Source of the DNA: an uncultured Lachnospiraceae bacterium
GTDB lineage: Bacteria > Bacillota > Clostridia > Lachnospirales > Lachnospiraceae
NCBI GenBank assembly: GCA_944381405.1
Contig: CALWLA010000006.1
Span: 30,144-94,143, forward strand
Reading direction: 5' to 3'
Length of the DNA stretch: 64,000 nt
Below, in pieces: positions 54,343 through 63,182 of this stretch (positions within the stretch are counted from its first letter, which is position 1; each line of letters opens with the position of its first letter). The translations under genes and the position numbers were made by a program. The notes under the pieces are model-generated. The model saw only the letters and a list, made by a program, of their open reading frames with translations. It made no database searches and had not been told where the DNA came from.

Positions 54343-55929
54343 TTATGCTCTGGGGCCTGCCTCGGCGATGTTCTTGGGCATGTTGGGATACTTCTTGGCG
54401 AAGTTCTCAGCGAACATGCCTGCCAGCTTTTTCGCCTGGGCGTCGTAGGCTGCCTTGTCGCTCCAGGTATCTCTGGGATTCAGGATCTCTGCAGGAACCT
54501 CCGGGCAGCTCTCCGGGATGTCCACGTTGAACACCTCGTCGTGCTTGTAGGAAACCTTTTCCAGCTCACCGTTAAGGGCTGCGGTCACCATGGCTCTGGT
54601 GTACTTCAGCTTCATGCGGGAGCCTACGCCGTAGGGACCTCCGGTCCAGCCGGTGTTCACCAGGTATACCTTGGTGCCGTACTTCTCGATCCTCTCTCCC
54701 AGCATCTGGGCATATACGGAAGGATCCAGGGGCATGAAGGGCTCTCCGAACAGGGTGGAGAAGGTGGGCTGAGGCTCCGTGATGCCCCGCTCCGTGCCTG
54801 CCAGCTTTGAGGTAAAGCCGGTTACGAAGTGATACATAGCCGCTTCCTCAGACAGTCTGGAGATGGGGGGCAATACGCCGAAAGCATCCGCCGTCAGGAA
54901 GATCACCACCTTGGGGATGCCTCCCTCTCCGGGAATCTGGGCGTTGTCGATATACTCGATGGGATAGCCCACACGGGTGTTTTCCGTAACAGAGCCGTCC
55001 TCGTAGTCCGGAACTCTGGTTTCCGGATCGATGACAACATTCTCTACCAGGGAGCCGAATTTGATGGCATGGTAGATCTCCGGCTCGTTCTCTTCCTTCA
55101 GGCCGATGCACTTTGCGTAGCAGCCGCCCTCGAAGTTGAAGATGCCGTGATCGGACCAGCCGTGCTCGTCGTCGCCGATGAGCTTCCGGTTGGGGTCTGC
55201 GGAAAGGGTGGTCTTGCCGGTTCCGGAGAGGCCGAAGAACACAGCCGTCTCATGGGTCTCCGGGTCCATGTTGGCGGAGCAGTGCATGGGCAGCACGTTT
55301 TCCTCCACCGGCATCAGATAGTTCATAACGGAGAATACGGACTTCTTGATCTCGCCGGAATACTGGGAGCCGGCGATGATCACCTCTCTCGCCTCGTAGT
55401 CGATGATGATGGCCGCCTCGGAGTTGATGCCGAATTTTGCGGGATCGCATTTGTAGCCCGGAGCCACGATCAGGGTAAAGTCCGCGTCGCCAAAGGCCTC
55501 CAGCTCCTCCGCCGTGGGACGGATCAGCAGCTGATGGATAAAGAGATTCTGGGAGGGCATCTCATTGACGATCCGGAACTTTCTGCGGCACTTGGGGTCA
55601 GCCCCTGCAAAGCCGTCAAAAAGATAGATCTCCCTGCCGGAAAGGTATTCCACCATTTCCTTCCGGATGGCCTGGAATACATCTCTCTTGATGGGAACAT
55701 TTACATTGCCCCATGCGATCTTGTCGTGTACGCCTTCCGTATCGACGATGAACTTATCCTTCGGGGAACGTCCGGTATATTTTCCAGTCATGACTGCCAG
55801 GGCGCCGGTATTCATCAGTGTGCCCTCGCCCTTTTCCAATGCCTTTTCCACCAACACTGCCGGGCAGAGATTCCGGTAGACAGCCTTTGGATTCAAAATG
55901 CCTAACTTTTCAACGCCATATGTTTCCAT
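54343..55929 (-). CDS. pckA: Phosphoenolpyruvate carboxykinase (ATP)
   Basis: 528 residues. Signature segment VFFGLSGTGKTTLSADP contains the P-loop, then the kinase-2-like LIGDDEHGWSD and the FLTADAFGVLPP region. It interconverts oxaloacetate and PEP with ATP. In gut anaerobes it often runs in the carboxylating, ATP-forming direction on the way to malate and succinate. AGGAGG precedes the ATG and a consensus-like promoter is upstream. Confidence 0.97.
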   Translation of the reverse strand: METYGVEKLGILNPKAVYRNLCPAVLVEKALEKGEGTLMNTGALAVMTGKYTGRSPKDKFIVDTEGVHDKIAWGNVNVPIKRDVFQAIRKEMVEYLSGREIYLFDGFAGADPKCRRKFRIVNEMPSQNLFIHQLLIRPTAEELEAFGDADFTLIVAPGYKCDPAKFGINSEAAIIIDYEAREVIIAGSQYSGEIKKSVFSVMNYLMPVEENVLPMHCSANMDPETHETAVFFGLSGTGKTTLSADPNRKLIGDDEHGWSDHGIFNFEGGCYAKCIGLKEENEPEIYHAIKFGSLVENVVIDPETRVPDYEDGSVTENTRVGYPIEYIDNAQIPGEGGIPKVVIFLTADAFGVLPPISRLSEEAAMYHFVTGFTSKLAGTERGITEPQPTFSTLFGEPFMPLDPSVYAQMLGERIEKYGTKVYLVNTGWTGGPYGVGSRMKLKYTRAMVTAALNGELEKVSYKHDEVFNVDIPESCPEVPAEILNPRDTWSDKAAYDAQAKKLAGMFAENFAKKYPNMPKNIAEAGPRA

Positions 55930-55973
55930 TGGATTTCCCTCCTCAAGATTGTATTTTTTTTAATCCAAGGTAT

Positions 55974-56002
55974 ATTATAGGGATTCTGAAAGTCCCCGTC
56001 AA
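55974..56002 (-). promoter_or_regulatory. Promoter of pckA
   Basis: On the minus strand TTGACG (55997-56002), 17 bases, TATAAT (55974-55979), about 45 bases before the start codon. Confidence 0.75.
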
Positions 56003-56078
56003 TCAGCATTTTGACAAATTTCTAACGAGATTCCCCGGCATCTCTTTACAGGCAGCCCTTTGGAAAAGGCGCATGGTT

Positions 56079-58478
56079 TTATGCCCGGACTGCGCCGCTG
56101 CAGTAGGCTTCGATGTCCGTAAGCCCTGCCAGGACGGTTCCCCTGCCCTGCTCTACCAAAAGCAGCGTGGGAGCCTGCATGATGCCGAGCTTTCTTGCCA
56201 GATCCCGGTTCTCAGCCGCGTCTACGATCTGGAAGCTGATTCCCGCCTCCCGCAGATGGCCCTGAGCGGTCTTGCAGTTGGGGCAGGTCTTGGTGGTGAA
56301 CAGGTATGCGCCGTCCGCAAGCCCTGCTGCGTCCTTGCTGTGATTTTCCTTCTGGGCGGCCACGATCTCCTCAGCTGCTGCCCCTGCTCTGTGCTTGTGC
56401 AGATGGGAATGGGCGATGTCATACTCTACCCGGTCCTTGTACTCCTGGGCCTTTCCGTCGTTCCAGTTCTGTACCGGACGGTAGTAGCCGGTGATACGGC
56501 TGTAAACCTCTGCCTTTCCTCCGCATACCGGGCAGGTGAAATGCTCGCCGTTCAGATAGCCGTGCTCCCGGCATACCGAATAGGTGGGAGAAATGGTGTA
56601 ATAGGGCAGCTTGTAATTTTCCGCAATGGTCCGTACCAGCTTTGCCGCTGCCTGCCAGTCCGGAAGCTTCTCGCCCAGGAAGGCATGGAACACGGTGCCG
56701 GAGGTATAAAGGGTCTGGAGCTCGTCCTGTACATCCAGAGCGTCGAACACATCCGCGGTGTAGCCCACCGGCAGATGGGAGGAGTTGGTGTAATAGGGCG
56801 TTCCGCAGGCCTCGTTGGCGGTGATGATGTCCGGATACCGCTCCTTGTCATGCTTTGCAAGACGGTAGGAGGTGGACTCTGCCGGAGTCGCTTCCAGGTT
56901 GTACAGATCTCCGTAAAGCTCCTGATAATCGGAAAGCTTTTCCCGCATGTGGTTCAGCACTTCCTTGGCAAAGGCCTGGGTCTCCTCGTGAGTCAGGTCC
57001 TTTCTGAGCCAGTTGGCGTTCATGCCTGCCTCGTTCATGCCCACCAGTCCGATGGTGGAGAAATGGTTGTCAAAGGTGCCCAGGTAACGCTTGGTGTAGG
57101 GATACAGTCCCTGCTCCAGAAGCTTGGTGATGACCTGTCTCTTTACCTTAAGAGAACGGGCGGAAATGTCCATCATGTGATCCAGACGCTTGTAGAAGTC
57201 TTCCTTGTCCTTTGCCAGGTAAGCGATCCTGGGCAGGTTGATGGTCACGACTCCTACAGAGCCTGTGCTCTCGCCGGAACCGAAGAAACCGCCGGATTTC
57301 TTTCTCAGCTCCCGGAGATCGAGGCGCAGACGGCAGCACATGGAACGCACGTCTGAAGGCTCCATATCGGAGTTGATGTAGTTGGAGAAATACGGAGTAC
57401 CGTACTTTGCAGTCATCTCAAAAAGAAGCTTGTTGTTCTCGTTTTCGGACCAGTCAAAGTCCCTGGTGATGCTGTAGGTCGGAATCGGATACTGGAAGCC
57501 GCGGCCGTTGGCGTCGCCCTCGATCATGATCTCGATGAAGGCCTTGTTGACCATATCCATTTCCTTCTTGCAGTCCTTGTACTTGAAGTCCACTTCCTTG
57601 CCGCCGATGATGCAGTGCTGCTCTGCCAGGTCCGCCGGAACGGTCCAGTCCAGGGTCACGTTGGTAAAGGGCGCCTGGGTTCCCCATCTGGAGGGGGTGT
57701 TCACGCCGTAGATGAAGGACTGGATGCACTGCTTTACCTCCTCGTAGGACAGGTTGTCCACCTTTACGAAGGGAGCAAGGTAGGTATCGAAGGAGGAGAA
57801 GGCCTGCGCGCCTGCCCACTCGTTCTGCATGATGCCCAGGAAGTTTACCATCTGGTTGCAAAGGGTGGAAAGGTGCTTTGCCGGGGAAGAGGTGATCTTG
57901 CCCGGGATGCCTCCAAGGCCCTCCTGGATCAGCTGCTTCAGGGACCAGCCTGCGCAATAACCCGTCAGCATGGACAGGTCATGCAGGTGGATGTCCGCAT
58001 TTCTGTGGGCGTCTGCGATCTCCTGATCGTAGACCTCGGACAGCCAGTAGTTGGCGGTCACCGCGCCGGAGTTGGAAAGGATCAGTCCGCCTACGGAATA
58101 GGTAACGGTGGAGTTCTCCTTGACACGCCAGTCGTTGACCTTCAGATAGTTGTCGATGACGTCCTTGTAATCAAGCATGGTCTGGGAAACGTTCCGCAGC
58201 TTTTCGTGCTGCTTTCTGTAAAGGATATAGGCCTTGGCCACGTCCGTATAGCCTGCCTGCTCCAGGGTATGCTCCACAGAGTCCTGGATGTCCTCCACGT
58301 CGATCTTTCCATCCTTCATCTTGGGCTGGAAATCCGCCGTTACCCGGAGGGAAAGGAGCTCCATGATGTCGTTGTTGTACTCCTTTTTCGTAGCACGGAA
58401 GGCCTTTTTCATTGCCTCCGTGATCTTGGATAGATTAAATTCGACGATGTGTCCGTCACGCTTGATTACCTGAATCAT
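56079..58478 (-). CDS. nrdD: Anaerobic ribonucleoside-triphosphate reductase fused to a glutaredoxin-like domain
   Basis: 799 residues from the ATG at 58476-58478 (AAGGAAG before it). N-terminal ATP-cone (about 1-95), ten-stranded barrel with substrate site, a C-terminal zinc region (CREHGYLNG, CPVCGG) and the glycyl-radical segment RITGYYRPVQNW. The last 80 residues add a thioredoxin/glutaredoxin-like domain with redox pair CPNC (732-735) and cis-Pro (MQAPTLLLV), which could recycle the reductase. It makes dNTPs without oxygen. The activase gene nrdG, usually adjacent, is not present in the window. Confidence 0.95.
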   Translation of the reverse strand: MIQVIKRDGHIVEFNLSKITEAMKKAFRATKKEYNNDIMELLSLRVTADFQPKMKDGKIDVEDIQDSVEHTLEQAGYTDVAKAYILYRKQHEKLRNVSQTMLDYKDVIDNYLKVNDWRVKENSTVTYSVGGLILSNSGAVTANYWLSEVYDQEIADAHRNADIHLHDLSMLTGYCAGWSLKQLIQEGLGGIPGKITSSPAKHLSTLCNQMVNFLGIMQNEWAGAQAFSSFDTYLAPFVKVDNLSYEEVKQCIQSFIYGVNTPSRWGTQAPFTNVTLDWTVPADLAEQHCIIGGKEVDFKYKDCKKEMDMVNKAFIEIMIEGDANGRGFQYPIPTYSITRDFDWSENENNKLLFEMTAKYGTPYFSNYINSDMEPSDVRSMCCRLRLDLRELRKKSGGFFGSGESTGSVGVVTINLPRIAYLAKDKEDFYKRLDHMMDISARSLKVKRQVITKLLEQGLYPYTKRYLGTFDNHFSTIGLVGMNEAGMNANWLRKDLTHEETQAFAKEVLNHMREKLSDYQELYGDLYNLEATPAESTSYRLAKHDKERYPDIITANEACGTPYYTNSSHLPVGYTADVFDALDVQDELQTLYTSGTVFHAFLGEKLPDWQAAAKLVRTIAENYKLPYYTISPTYSVCREHGYLNGEHFTCPVCGGKAEVYSRITGYYRPVQNWNDGKAQEYKDRVEYDIAHSHLHKHRAGAAAEEIVAAQKENHSKDAAGLADGAYLFTTKTCPNCKTAQGHLREAGISFQIVDAAENRDLARKLGIMQAPTLLLVEQGRGTVLAGLTDIEAYCSGAVRA

Positions 58479-58648
58479 CTGTTCTTCCTTTCTTTCTATA
58501 ATGGCTTGGCTTAAGGGGATGCCCCCAGGGCGTTCCCTTATTTTTTTCGTCAAGAAACGGCCATGCCTCTCTGCGTGGTTCCTGAAAGGGCAGGCCGTTT
58601 TCGTCTCGCTCACTGCACGGTTTAGATTATAGCACCCTGGCGCCGCAA

Positions 58649-58694
58649 GCACAAGATATAGTTTTTGTTTTTTTAGAATTTCAATATATTGTAC
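58649..58694 (-). promoter_or_regulatory. Two NrdR-box-like sites and nrdD promoter
   Basis: GCACAAGATATAGTTT (58649-58664) and TTTCAATATATTGTAC (58679-58694) match the NrdR-box pattern (CACWATATWTWGTG-like core) and are 30 bp apart, close to the three-turn spacing of real NrdR pairs. On the minus strand TTGAAA lies in the distal box and TATATC in the proximal one, 18 bases apart, so NrdR binding would block the promoter. The rest of the gap 58480-58809 holds several short inverted repeats (e.g. GGAAAGGA/TCCTTTCC at about 58701-58719) of unknown role. Confidence 0.6.
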
Positions 58695-58809
58695 ATTTTG
58701 TGGAAAGGAAAATCCTTTCCCAAAGGCCGCCGAAAGCCTTGTAAAAAGGCCTTTTCCGCGTTTTTGCGCCGGATATGCAAAACCGGCAAATTGCCGAAAG
58801 GGGCATTTT

Positions 58810-59472
58810 CTACCGGGTGTTCAGGAAGTCCAGCTCCTTCTGGGCCGCCGCATCCTCCGGATATGCCTCAAGATATTGGGCAAAGGCCTCCCTTGCCTCC
58901 TCGTACCGCTGGAGGTATTCCAGGCAGGCCGCCTGATTGAACCAGGCTGCCCTTCCCACAAGTCCGCTGTGGAGATCCGCCAGCTGGCTGAATTTTTCCA
59001 GGGCGGTCTCATAGTCCCCCTGCTCCATATCGGAGAGCCCCTCCGTCAGGCTGTCCAGGCCCGCAAGCTCTCCCAGCACCTCTGTGTAAACGGTCTGGTT
59101 TTCCGCAGTCTGATCCAGCTGCGCCAGGATCTCATAGGTCTTCCGGGCCTCGCCGTACTGCTTCAGCCGAAGCTCGCACTCTCCCCGGTATTTCAGTATA
59201 TCGTACTGCAGCCCGGATACCTGGCCGTCAGAGGCCGTCAGGGCTTCCTCAAAGCGCTGCTTCGCCCCTTCGTAGTCTCCGGCCCGCATGGCCTCGATGC
59301 CCAGATCCCGCAGCTCATATTTGTCCATCTGATTGACGCAGCCCTGGGTCCCTGCCAGAAGGCAAGCTGCAAGCCCCAGCGCCGCCGCCCGCCGGAGGAT
59401 CCCCTGCAGGCTCCGGCCCCTTGTTCCTTCCTGGCCGGCGTATGGCTGTTCCTGTTTTTCCTGATCTCTCAT
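58810..59472 (-). CDS. TPR-repeat lipoprotein-like protein
   Basis: 220 residues. A charged N-terminus of about 28 residues, a hydrophobic stretch (LGLAACLLAGTQGC) ending in a possible lipid-modified cysteine (the lipobox is not canonical), then four or five TPR-type helix pairs (AMRAGDYEGAKQRFEEAL, MEQGDYETALEKFSQL, QRYEEAREAFAQYLEAYPED). TPRs mediate protein binding. Three bases after dut, last gene of the scp operon. Role unknown. Confidence 0.75.
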   Translation of the reverse strand: MRDQEKQEQPYAGQEGTRGRSLQGILRRAAALGLAACLLAGTQGCVNQMDKYELRDLGIEAMRAGDYEGAKQRFEEALTASDGQVSGLQYDILKYRGECELRLKQYGEARKTYEILAQLDQTAENQTVYTEVLGELAGLDSLTEGLSDMEQGDYETALEKFSQLADLHSGLVGRAAWFNQAACLEYLQRYEEAREAFAQYLEAYPEDAAAQKELDFLNTR

Positions 59473-59475
59473 CTG

Positions 59476-60009
59476 TTATCCTTCGTTTCCGTCCGTGCTT
59501 CCAAAGCCGCCGTTGCGCTCCCGCTGGCAGCAGTCATCCTCCGTAATGCCGTAAGGCAGGAAAATGCCCTGGGCAAAGCCCTGTCCCTCCTGCAGCGAAA
59601 GGGTCTTTTCTTCGGGGCTGCAGTTGGTGAGCTTGATAAAGATATGCCCCTCGTTGTCGGAATAGAAATAATCGCTGTCGATGACTCCCACCGTGTTGTT
59701 CAGCTCCAGCTTGTATTTGAAGCCCAGGGAGCTGCGGGGCATGATGAACAGCACCCAGCCCTCGCTCATCTCCACCCGGACTCCCGTAGGGATCTTGATG
59801 CTCTCCCCCGGCCCGAGGGTAAAGGCCAGAGGCGTATGGAAATCGTAACCGGCGGAGCCTGCGGTAGCCCTTCCGGGCAGCCGGAGCCTGCCGTAGATCT
59901 CCCTTGCCGCTTCCTCAGAGGCCGACACATCAGTTCCTTCAAAGGTGCTGCACCAGTCCCTGATCCAGCGCTTTTCGCTTACCAAAGAAAATTTTGCGAT
60001 TCGTTCCAT
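59476..60009 (-). CDS. dut: dUTP diphosphatase
   Basis: 177 residues. Trimeric dUTPase motifs in order: AGYDF, PRSSLG, GVIDSDY, and C-terminal GGFGSTD. It hydrolyses dUTP to dUMP, keeping uracil out of DNA. The N-terminus is about 30 residues longer than minimal dUTPases. GGGGAG precedes the ATG. Encoded 1 bp after scpB. Confidence 0.93.
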   Translation of the reverse strand: MERIAKFSLVSEKRWIRDWCSTFEGTDVSASEEAAREIYGRLRLPGRATAGSAGYDFHTPLAFTLGPGESIKIPTGVRVEMSEGWVLFIMPRSSLGFKYKLELNNTVGVIDSDYFYSDNEGHIFIKLTNCSPEEKTLSLQEGQGFAQGIFLPYGITEDDCCQRERNGGFGSTDGNEG

Positions 60010-60010
60010 C

Positions 60011-60724
60011 TTATCTCCCCTGTTCTTCCCCGGTTTTTCTGTCCTCTGACAGCGCCGCAGATTCCTCCGGCGCTGGGTTTTCTGAAGCCCCCGGCTCCTC
60101 CGGAAGCTCCTCCCGGACCTCCTCTACAAGCTCCTCCACAAGCTCCGGCCTGAGCTTCGGCAGGCCTGTGCCCGTCTCGATGCCAAAGCGCCTGTAAAAC
60201 TCCTTGGTGGGCGCAAACAGGGCCGGGCGTCCCGGGGCGTCCAGGCGGCCCGTTTCCTCCACAAGGCCGTACTCGATGAGCCGGTTTACCGCATGGTCGG
60301 ATTTGACGCCGCGGATCTTTTCGATCTCCGCCTTTGTGGTGGGATGCTGAAAGGCGATGATCGCCAGGGTCTCCATCACCACATCCGTCAGCACCGGTTT
60401 TTTCGGGTTGGTCACCACCCGGATCAGGTTTTCATAATAAGCCGGGTTGGTGCACATCTGGAAGCCGCCGTCAAATTCCTTCACCAGAAGCGGGCCTTTG
60501 GAAGCCTCTGTTTTTTCCGCCAGGCTCCTGGCAGCTTTTCTGGCAGCCTTTGCGTCGCAGCCGCAGGCCTTTGCCAGGTCGGAGACCTCCACGCAGCCTC
60601 CCAGGGCAAAGAGCACCGCCGTGATCACCGCTTCCTGCTGCTCCCGTTCTTTTGCTTCGTCCCGTTCCTCCGCCTCCAGCGGTTCCTTTTCTTCTGCCGC
60701 TGCCCTTGTCTGTTCCTGTTCCAT
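60011..60724 (-). CDS. scpB: Segregation and condensation protein B
   Basis: 237 residues. A Glu-rich start (about 1-28), then two winged-helix domains (EAVITAVLFALGG start, ETLAIIAFQHPTTKAEIEKI second) and an acidic disordered tail. A dimer that binds ScpA and SMC to form bacterial condensin. Its start overlaps the scpA stop (TAATG). Confidence 0.95.
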   Translation of the reverse strand: MEQEQTRAAAEEKEPLEAEERDEAKEREQQEAVITAVLFALGGCVEVSDLAKACGCDAKAARKAARSLAEKTEASKGPLLVKEFDGGFQMCTNPAYYENLIRVVTNPKKPVLTDVVMETLAIIAFQHPTTKAEIEKIRGVKSDHAVNRLIEYGLVEETGRLDAPGRPALFAPTKEFYRRFGIETGTGLPKLRPELVEELVEEVREELPEEPGASENPAPEESAALSEDRKTGEEQGR

Positions 60725-61521
60725 TATACGTCGTCCTCGATTCCGCTGAGGTCCAGCTCCTCGTCCGCGCTCTGGGTCGCCTGTACCTCGATATCTGCAA
60801 AGGCCTCCCGCTGGAGTACCTCGATCTTTCCCATCTTCATCAGTTCCAGAAGCGCCAGGAAGGTGACCACCACCTCCATGCGCTCATGGCTGTTTTCCAG
60901 CATCTGCCGGAAGGAAAACCGGCGTTTTTTTCTGACATAGCCCAGCACCGAGCCGATGCGGGCGGAAAGGGAGATCCGTTCCCGTTTGATCACGCCGAAG
61001 TCCGACCGCACCCGGTCCACCTTTTCCTCCCGGCGGGCCATCACCTCCCGGAAGACCCGCTGCAGATCCTGCAGGGTGACGCCTCCCAGAAGCCCGTCAA
61101 GATTCACCGGCGGAATATAGCTTTTGACCTCCGCAGGGATCTCCTCCTGTCCGTAAAAAAGCGCCTCCGCCTGGTCCTCGCAGCCGCAGAGGGCCTCCGC
61201 CAGGTATTTGTATTTTTTATAGGCAAGGAGCCTTGCCGCCAGCTCTGCTCTGGGATCCTCCTCTTCCTCCTCAGGAAGCGCCTCCCTGGGCAGCAGCATC
61301 TTGGCCTTGATCTCCAGAAGCGTAGCCGCCATCACCAGAAAACCGGACACAAGCTCCAGATCCTCCGTCTGAAGCTGCCGCACATAGTCCAGATACTGCT
61401 CCGTGATCTCCGCAATGGGGATGTCATAGATATCCACCTTGTTCTTTTCCAGAAGCTGCAGCAAAAGATCCAGGGGACCGTTGAAATTCAGATTTCCCAG
61501 ATGATAGATCGGTTCTTCCAT
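60724..61521 (-). CDS. scpA: Segregation and condensation protein A (kleisin)
   Basis: 265 residues. N-terminal kleisin segment (FNGPLDLLLQLLEKNKVDIY) that binds the SMC neck, a charged linker, and a C-terminal winged helix. It bridges the SMC heads for chromosome segregation. Starts 16 bp after the metallophosphoesterase gene. Confidence 0.95.
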   Translation of the reverse strand: MEEPIYHLGNLNFNGPLDLLLQLLEKNKVDIYDIPIAEITEQYLDYVRQLQTEDLELVSGFLVMAATLLEIKAKMLLPREALPEEEEEDPRAELAARLLAYKKYKYLAEALCGCEDQAEALFYGQEEIPAEVKSYIPPVNLDGLLGGVTLQDLQRVFREVMARREEKVDRVRSDFGVIKRERISLSARIGSVLGYVRKKRRFSFRQMLENSHERMEVVVTFLALLELMKMGKIEVLQREAFADIEVQATQSADEELDLSGIEDDV

Positions 61522-61537
61522 GCTCGTGTTCCTAATA

Positions 61538-62449
61538 TTACTTCTGTTCCTCCGGCAGGATGTCGATACAGCTGATCTCCGGAAGGTCGTTGAGCCGGAT
61601 CCGGATGGAATGGGTGCCCAGTCCCCGGCTTACGATCATTTCCGTGCTCCCCTCCTGAAAGCGTCCCGCGCATTCCGGAAGGAGAAACTGGAACTGAGGC
61701 GTCATAAGGCCTCCGATGAAGGGCAGCCGGATGGTCCCTCCGTGAAAATGTCCTGCCAGCACCAGGTCCGCGCCCCAGGCCGCCGCCTCCCTGAGATACA
61801 GGGGGCTGTGCATCAGCAGGATGTTGAACTGCTGCCGGTCCGGTTTTCCCAGGCGCTCGCTGAGATAATGCTTCGGCATCTGTTCTTTTCTGCCAAAGCC
61901 CGGCCGCAGGGCATCAAAATACCTCTGCTCCATGCTGACCCCGTACAGATTGAGATCGTCCGCTTCGTCCTCGATCAGATCCTCCGTGTCGAAGATCTCC
62001 TGACCGTTGCGGATATATTCCACCCCCATCTGCAGCAGATGGTCCGTAAAGATGCGGTAAGCGTCCGGAAAATTGCGGCGCATCCGGTTTTCGTGGTTGC
62101 CCTCCGCATAGTACACCGGAAACCGCCTGGTCAAAAGCGCCATCAGGTGCAGGCACACCTCCGTCCTGGGAGGCTGCTGCGCCCGTTTGCCGCAGGTGAT
62201 CATGTCTCCTCCCACCAGGACCGCATCCGGAGAAAGCTCCGCGATGCGCCGGAAAAGCGCCTGATTCCGCTCCCCGAAGGAAGCGTCATGAAGGTCGCTG
62301 AGAAATACAAGCCGGACCTTTTTCCTGAGCTTTGCGGTCCTTAGCTCGTACTGCTCCACGGAAAGCTGCTTTTTTTCCCATTGGCTCCGCCAAAACAGCA
62401 ACGCCGCAATGATAATAAGAACTGCCGTTATAATCCCCGCAGGGTGCAT
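61538..62449 (-). CDS. Membrane-anchored metallophosphoesterase
   Basis: 303 residues. One N-terminal membrane segment (IITAVLIIIAALLFW), then calcineurin-like motifs LVFLSDLHD, VGGDMI, EGNHENR and GHFHGG, which bind two metal ions. Similar to the YkuE-type phosphoesterases often beside scpA in clostridia. Substrate unknown; UDP-diacylglucosamine-type or other cell-envelope phosphoesters are possible. First gene of the scp operon; AGGAGGAG precedes the ATG. Confidence 0.88.
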   Translation of the reverse strand: MHPAGIITAVLIIIAALLFWRSQWEKKQLSVEQYELRTAKLRKKVRLVFLSDLHDASFGERNQALFRRIAELSPDAVLVGGDMITCGKRAQQPPRTEVCLHLMALLTRRFPVYYAEGNHENRMRRNFPDAYRIFTDHLLQMGVEYIRNGQEIFDTEDLIEDEADDLNLYGVSMEQRYFDALRPGFGRKEQMPKHYLSERLGKPDRQQFNILLMHSPLYLREAAAWGADLVLAGHFHGGTIRLPFIGGLMTPQFQFLLPECAGRFQEGSTEMIVSRGLGTHSIRIRLNDLPEISCIDILPEEQK

Positions 62450-62491
62450 ATCTCCTCCTGTATACCTGATAATCAGAAATTAGCTCATAAG

Positions 62492-62520
62492 AGTATAACA
62501 TATCGGTAGAATCCTTACAA
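62492..62520 (-). promoter_or_regulatory. Promoter of the metallophosphoesterase-scpAB-dut operon
   Basis: On the minus strand TTGTAA (62515-62520), 17 bases, TATACT (62492-62497). Confidence 0.65.
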
Positions 62521-62538
62521 GCGCAACGGGCAGAAAGA

Positions 62539-62583
62539 TTGCCGCCGGAAACCGGCAATAAGGATTGCTGCCGCCGGTTTTTT
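62539..62583 (+). promoter_or_regulatory. Attenuator-like alternative hairpins
   Basis: TTGCCG/CGGCAA (62539-62544, 62553-62558) competes with AACCGGC/GCCGGTT (62550-62556, 62573-62579), the latter followed by TTTTT. The shared bases make them mutually exclusive, as in a transcription attenuator in the leader of the truncated plus-strand gene. Confidence 0.35.
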
Positions 62584-62640
62584 CGGCTAAAATAGATATC
62601 AATATTGATATGATATCGAAAAAAGGAAGGTTTTGCCCTT

Positions 62641-62932
62641 ATGAAGATCGCGGTGCTTGGCACGAGCTTTCTGGAAAATTATGTAATGGAGGAGCTGAAA
62701 AAGATCCGGATCCCCGGATCGGTGGACTATTATAATTATGAAAGCTTTTCCACCATCGGCAGACTTTACGCCCAGCTCTGCTCCGACTACGACGGCTTTC
62801 TCACCAGCGGCCCCCTGCCCCTGGCCGCTATCCGGCGGTATGTGGGAGAGCTGCCGCGGCCCATCGTGCCCTTCGGCCTGGATGCCGTCAGTTATTACGA
62901 GGCTTTTTTCAAGATCCTCTACAAGGAACGCA
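62641..62932 (+). pseudogene. 5' fragment of a gene, possible regulator
   Basis: Starts ATG at 62641 after GGAAGG. About 97 residues read as ordinary protein (MKIAVLGTSFLENYVMEEL, DYDGFLTSGPLPLAAIRRYV, PIVPFGLDAVSYYEAFF); beyond about 62932 the frame continues to 63054 but is simply the antisense of the neighbouring membrane-protein fragment (NVDQAADVGDHKRR). It resembles the N-terminal sensor part of some clostridial transcriptional regulators, but I cannot name the family. The 3' part is missing. Confidence 0.6.
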
Positions 62933-63177
62933 ATGTCGATCAGGCTGCCGATGTTGGTGATCATAAGCGCCGTACCGAAATTGGACATGATGGTGGTAAG
63001 TCCGGACTGGGTAGTAACGTCCTTGGGCAGGATGCCGGTCCAGAAACCGCCTAAAAACAGAATGCAGGCGAACAGCAGTGAAGCGATTGCGCCCTTTGTC
63101 TTCTTGGACAAGAACTCACCGATGGTATAAACGATCAGGCATGCGGTGAGGCAGGTCAATGGGTTCCAAAATGCCAT
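62933..63177 (-). pseudogene. 5' fragment of a multi-pass membrane protein gene
   Basis: Starts ATG at 63175-63177 with AGGAGGAAAGAGT before it. The first 81-82 residues contain two or three membrane segments (LTCLTACLIVYTIGEFL, IASLLFACILFLGGFWTGIL, MSNFGTALMITNIGSLI) and look like the start of a permease. After that the frame (to 62599) is the antisense of the plus-strand fragment. Two truncated genes are therefore joined tail to tail near 62925-62940. Confidence 0.6.
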
Positions 63178-63182
63178 ACTCT

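Noticed and set aside
62641..63054. Single 137-residue plus-strand protein
   Set aside because: The last 40 residues are the antisense of a membrane-protein frame and read as low-quality, charged sequence; treated as a truncated gene instead.
62599..63177. Single 192-residue minus-strand membrane protein
   Set aside because: Only the first 82 or so residues look like membrane protein; the rest is antisense to the plus-strand fragment.
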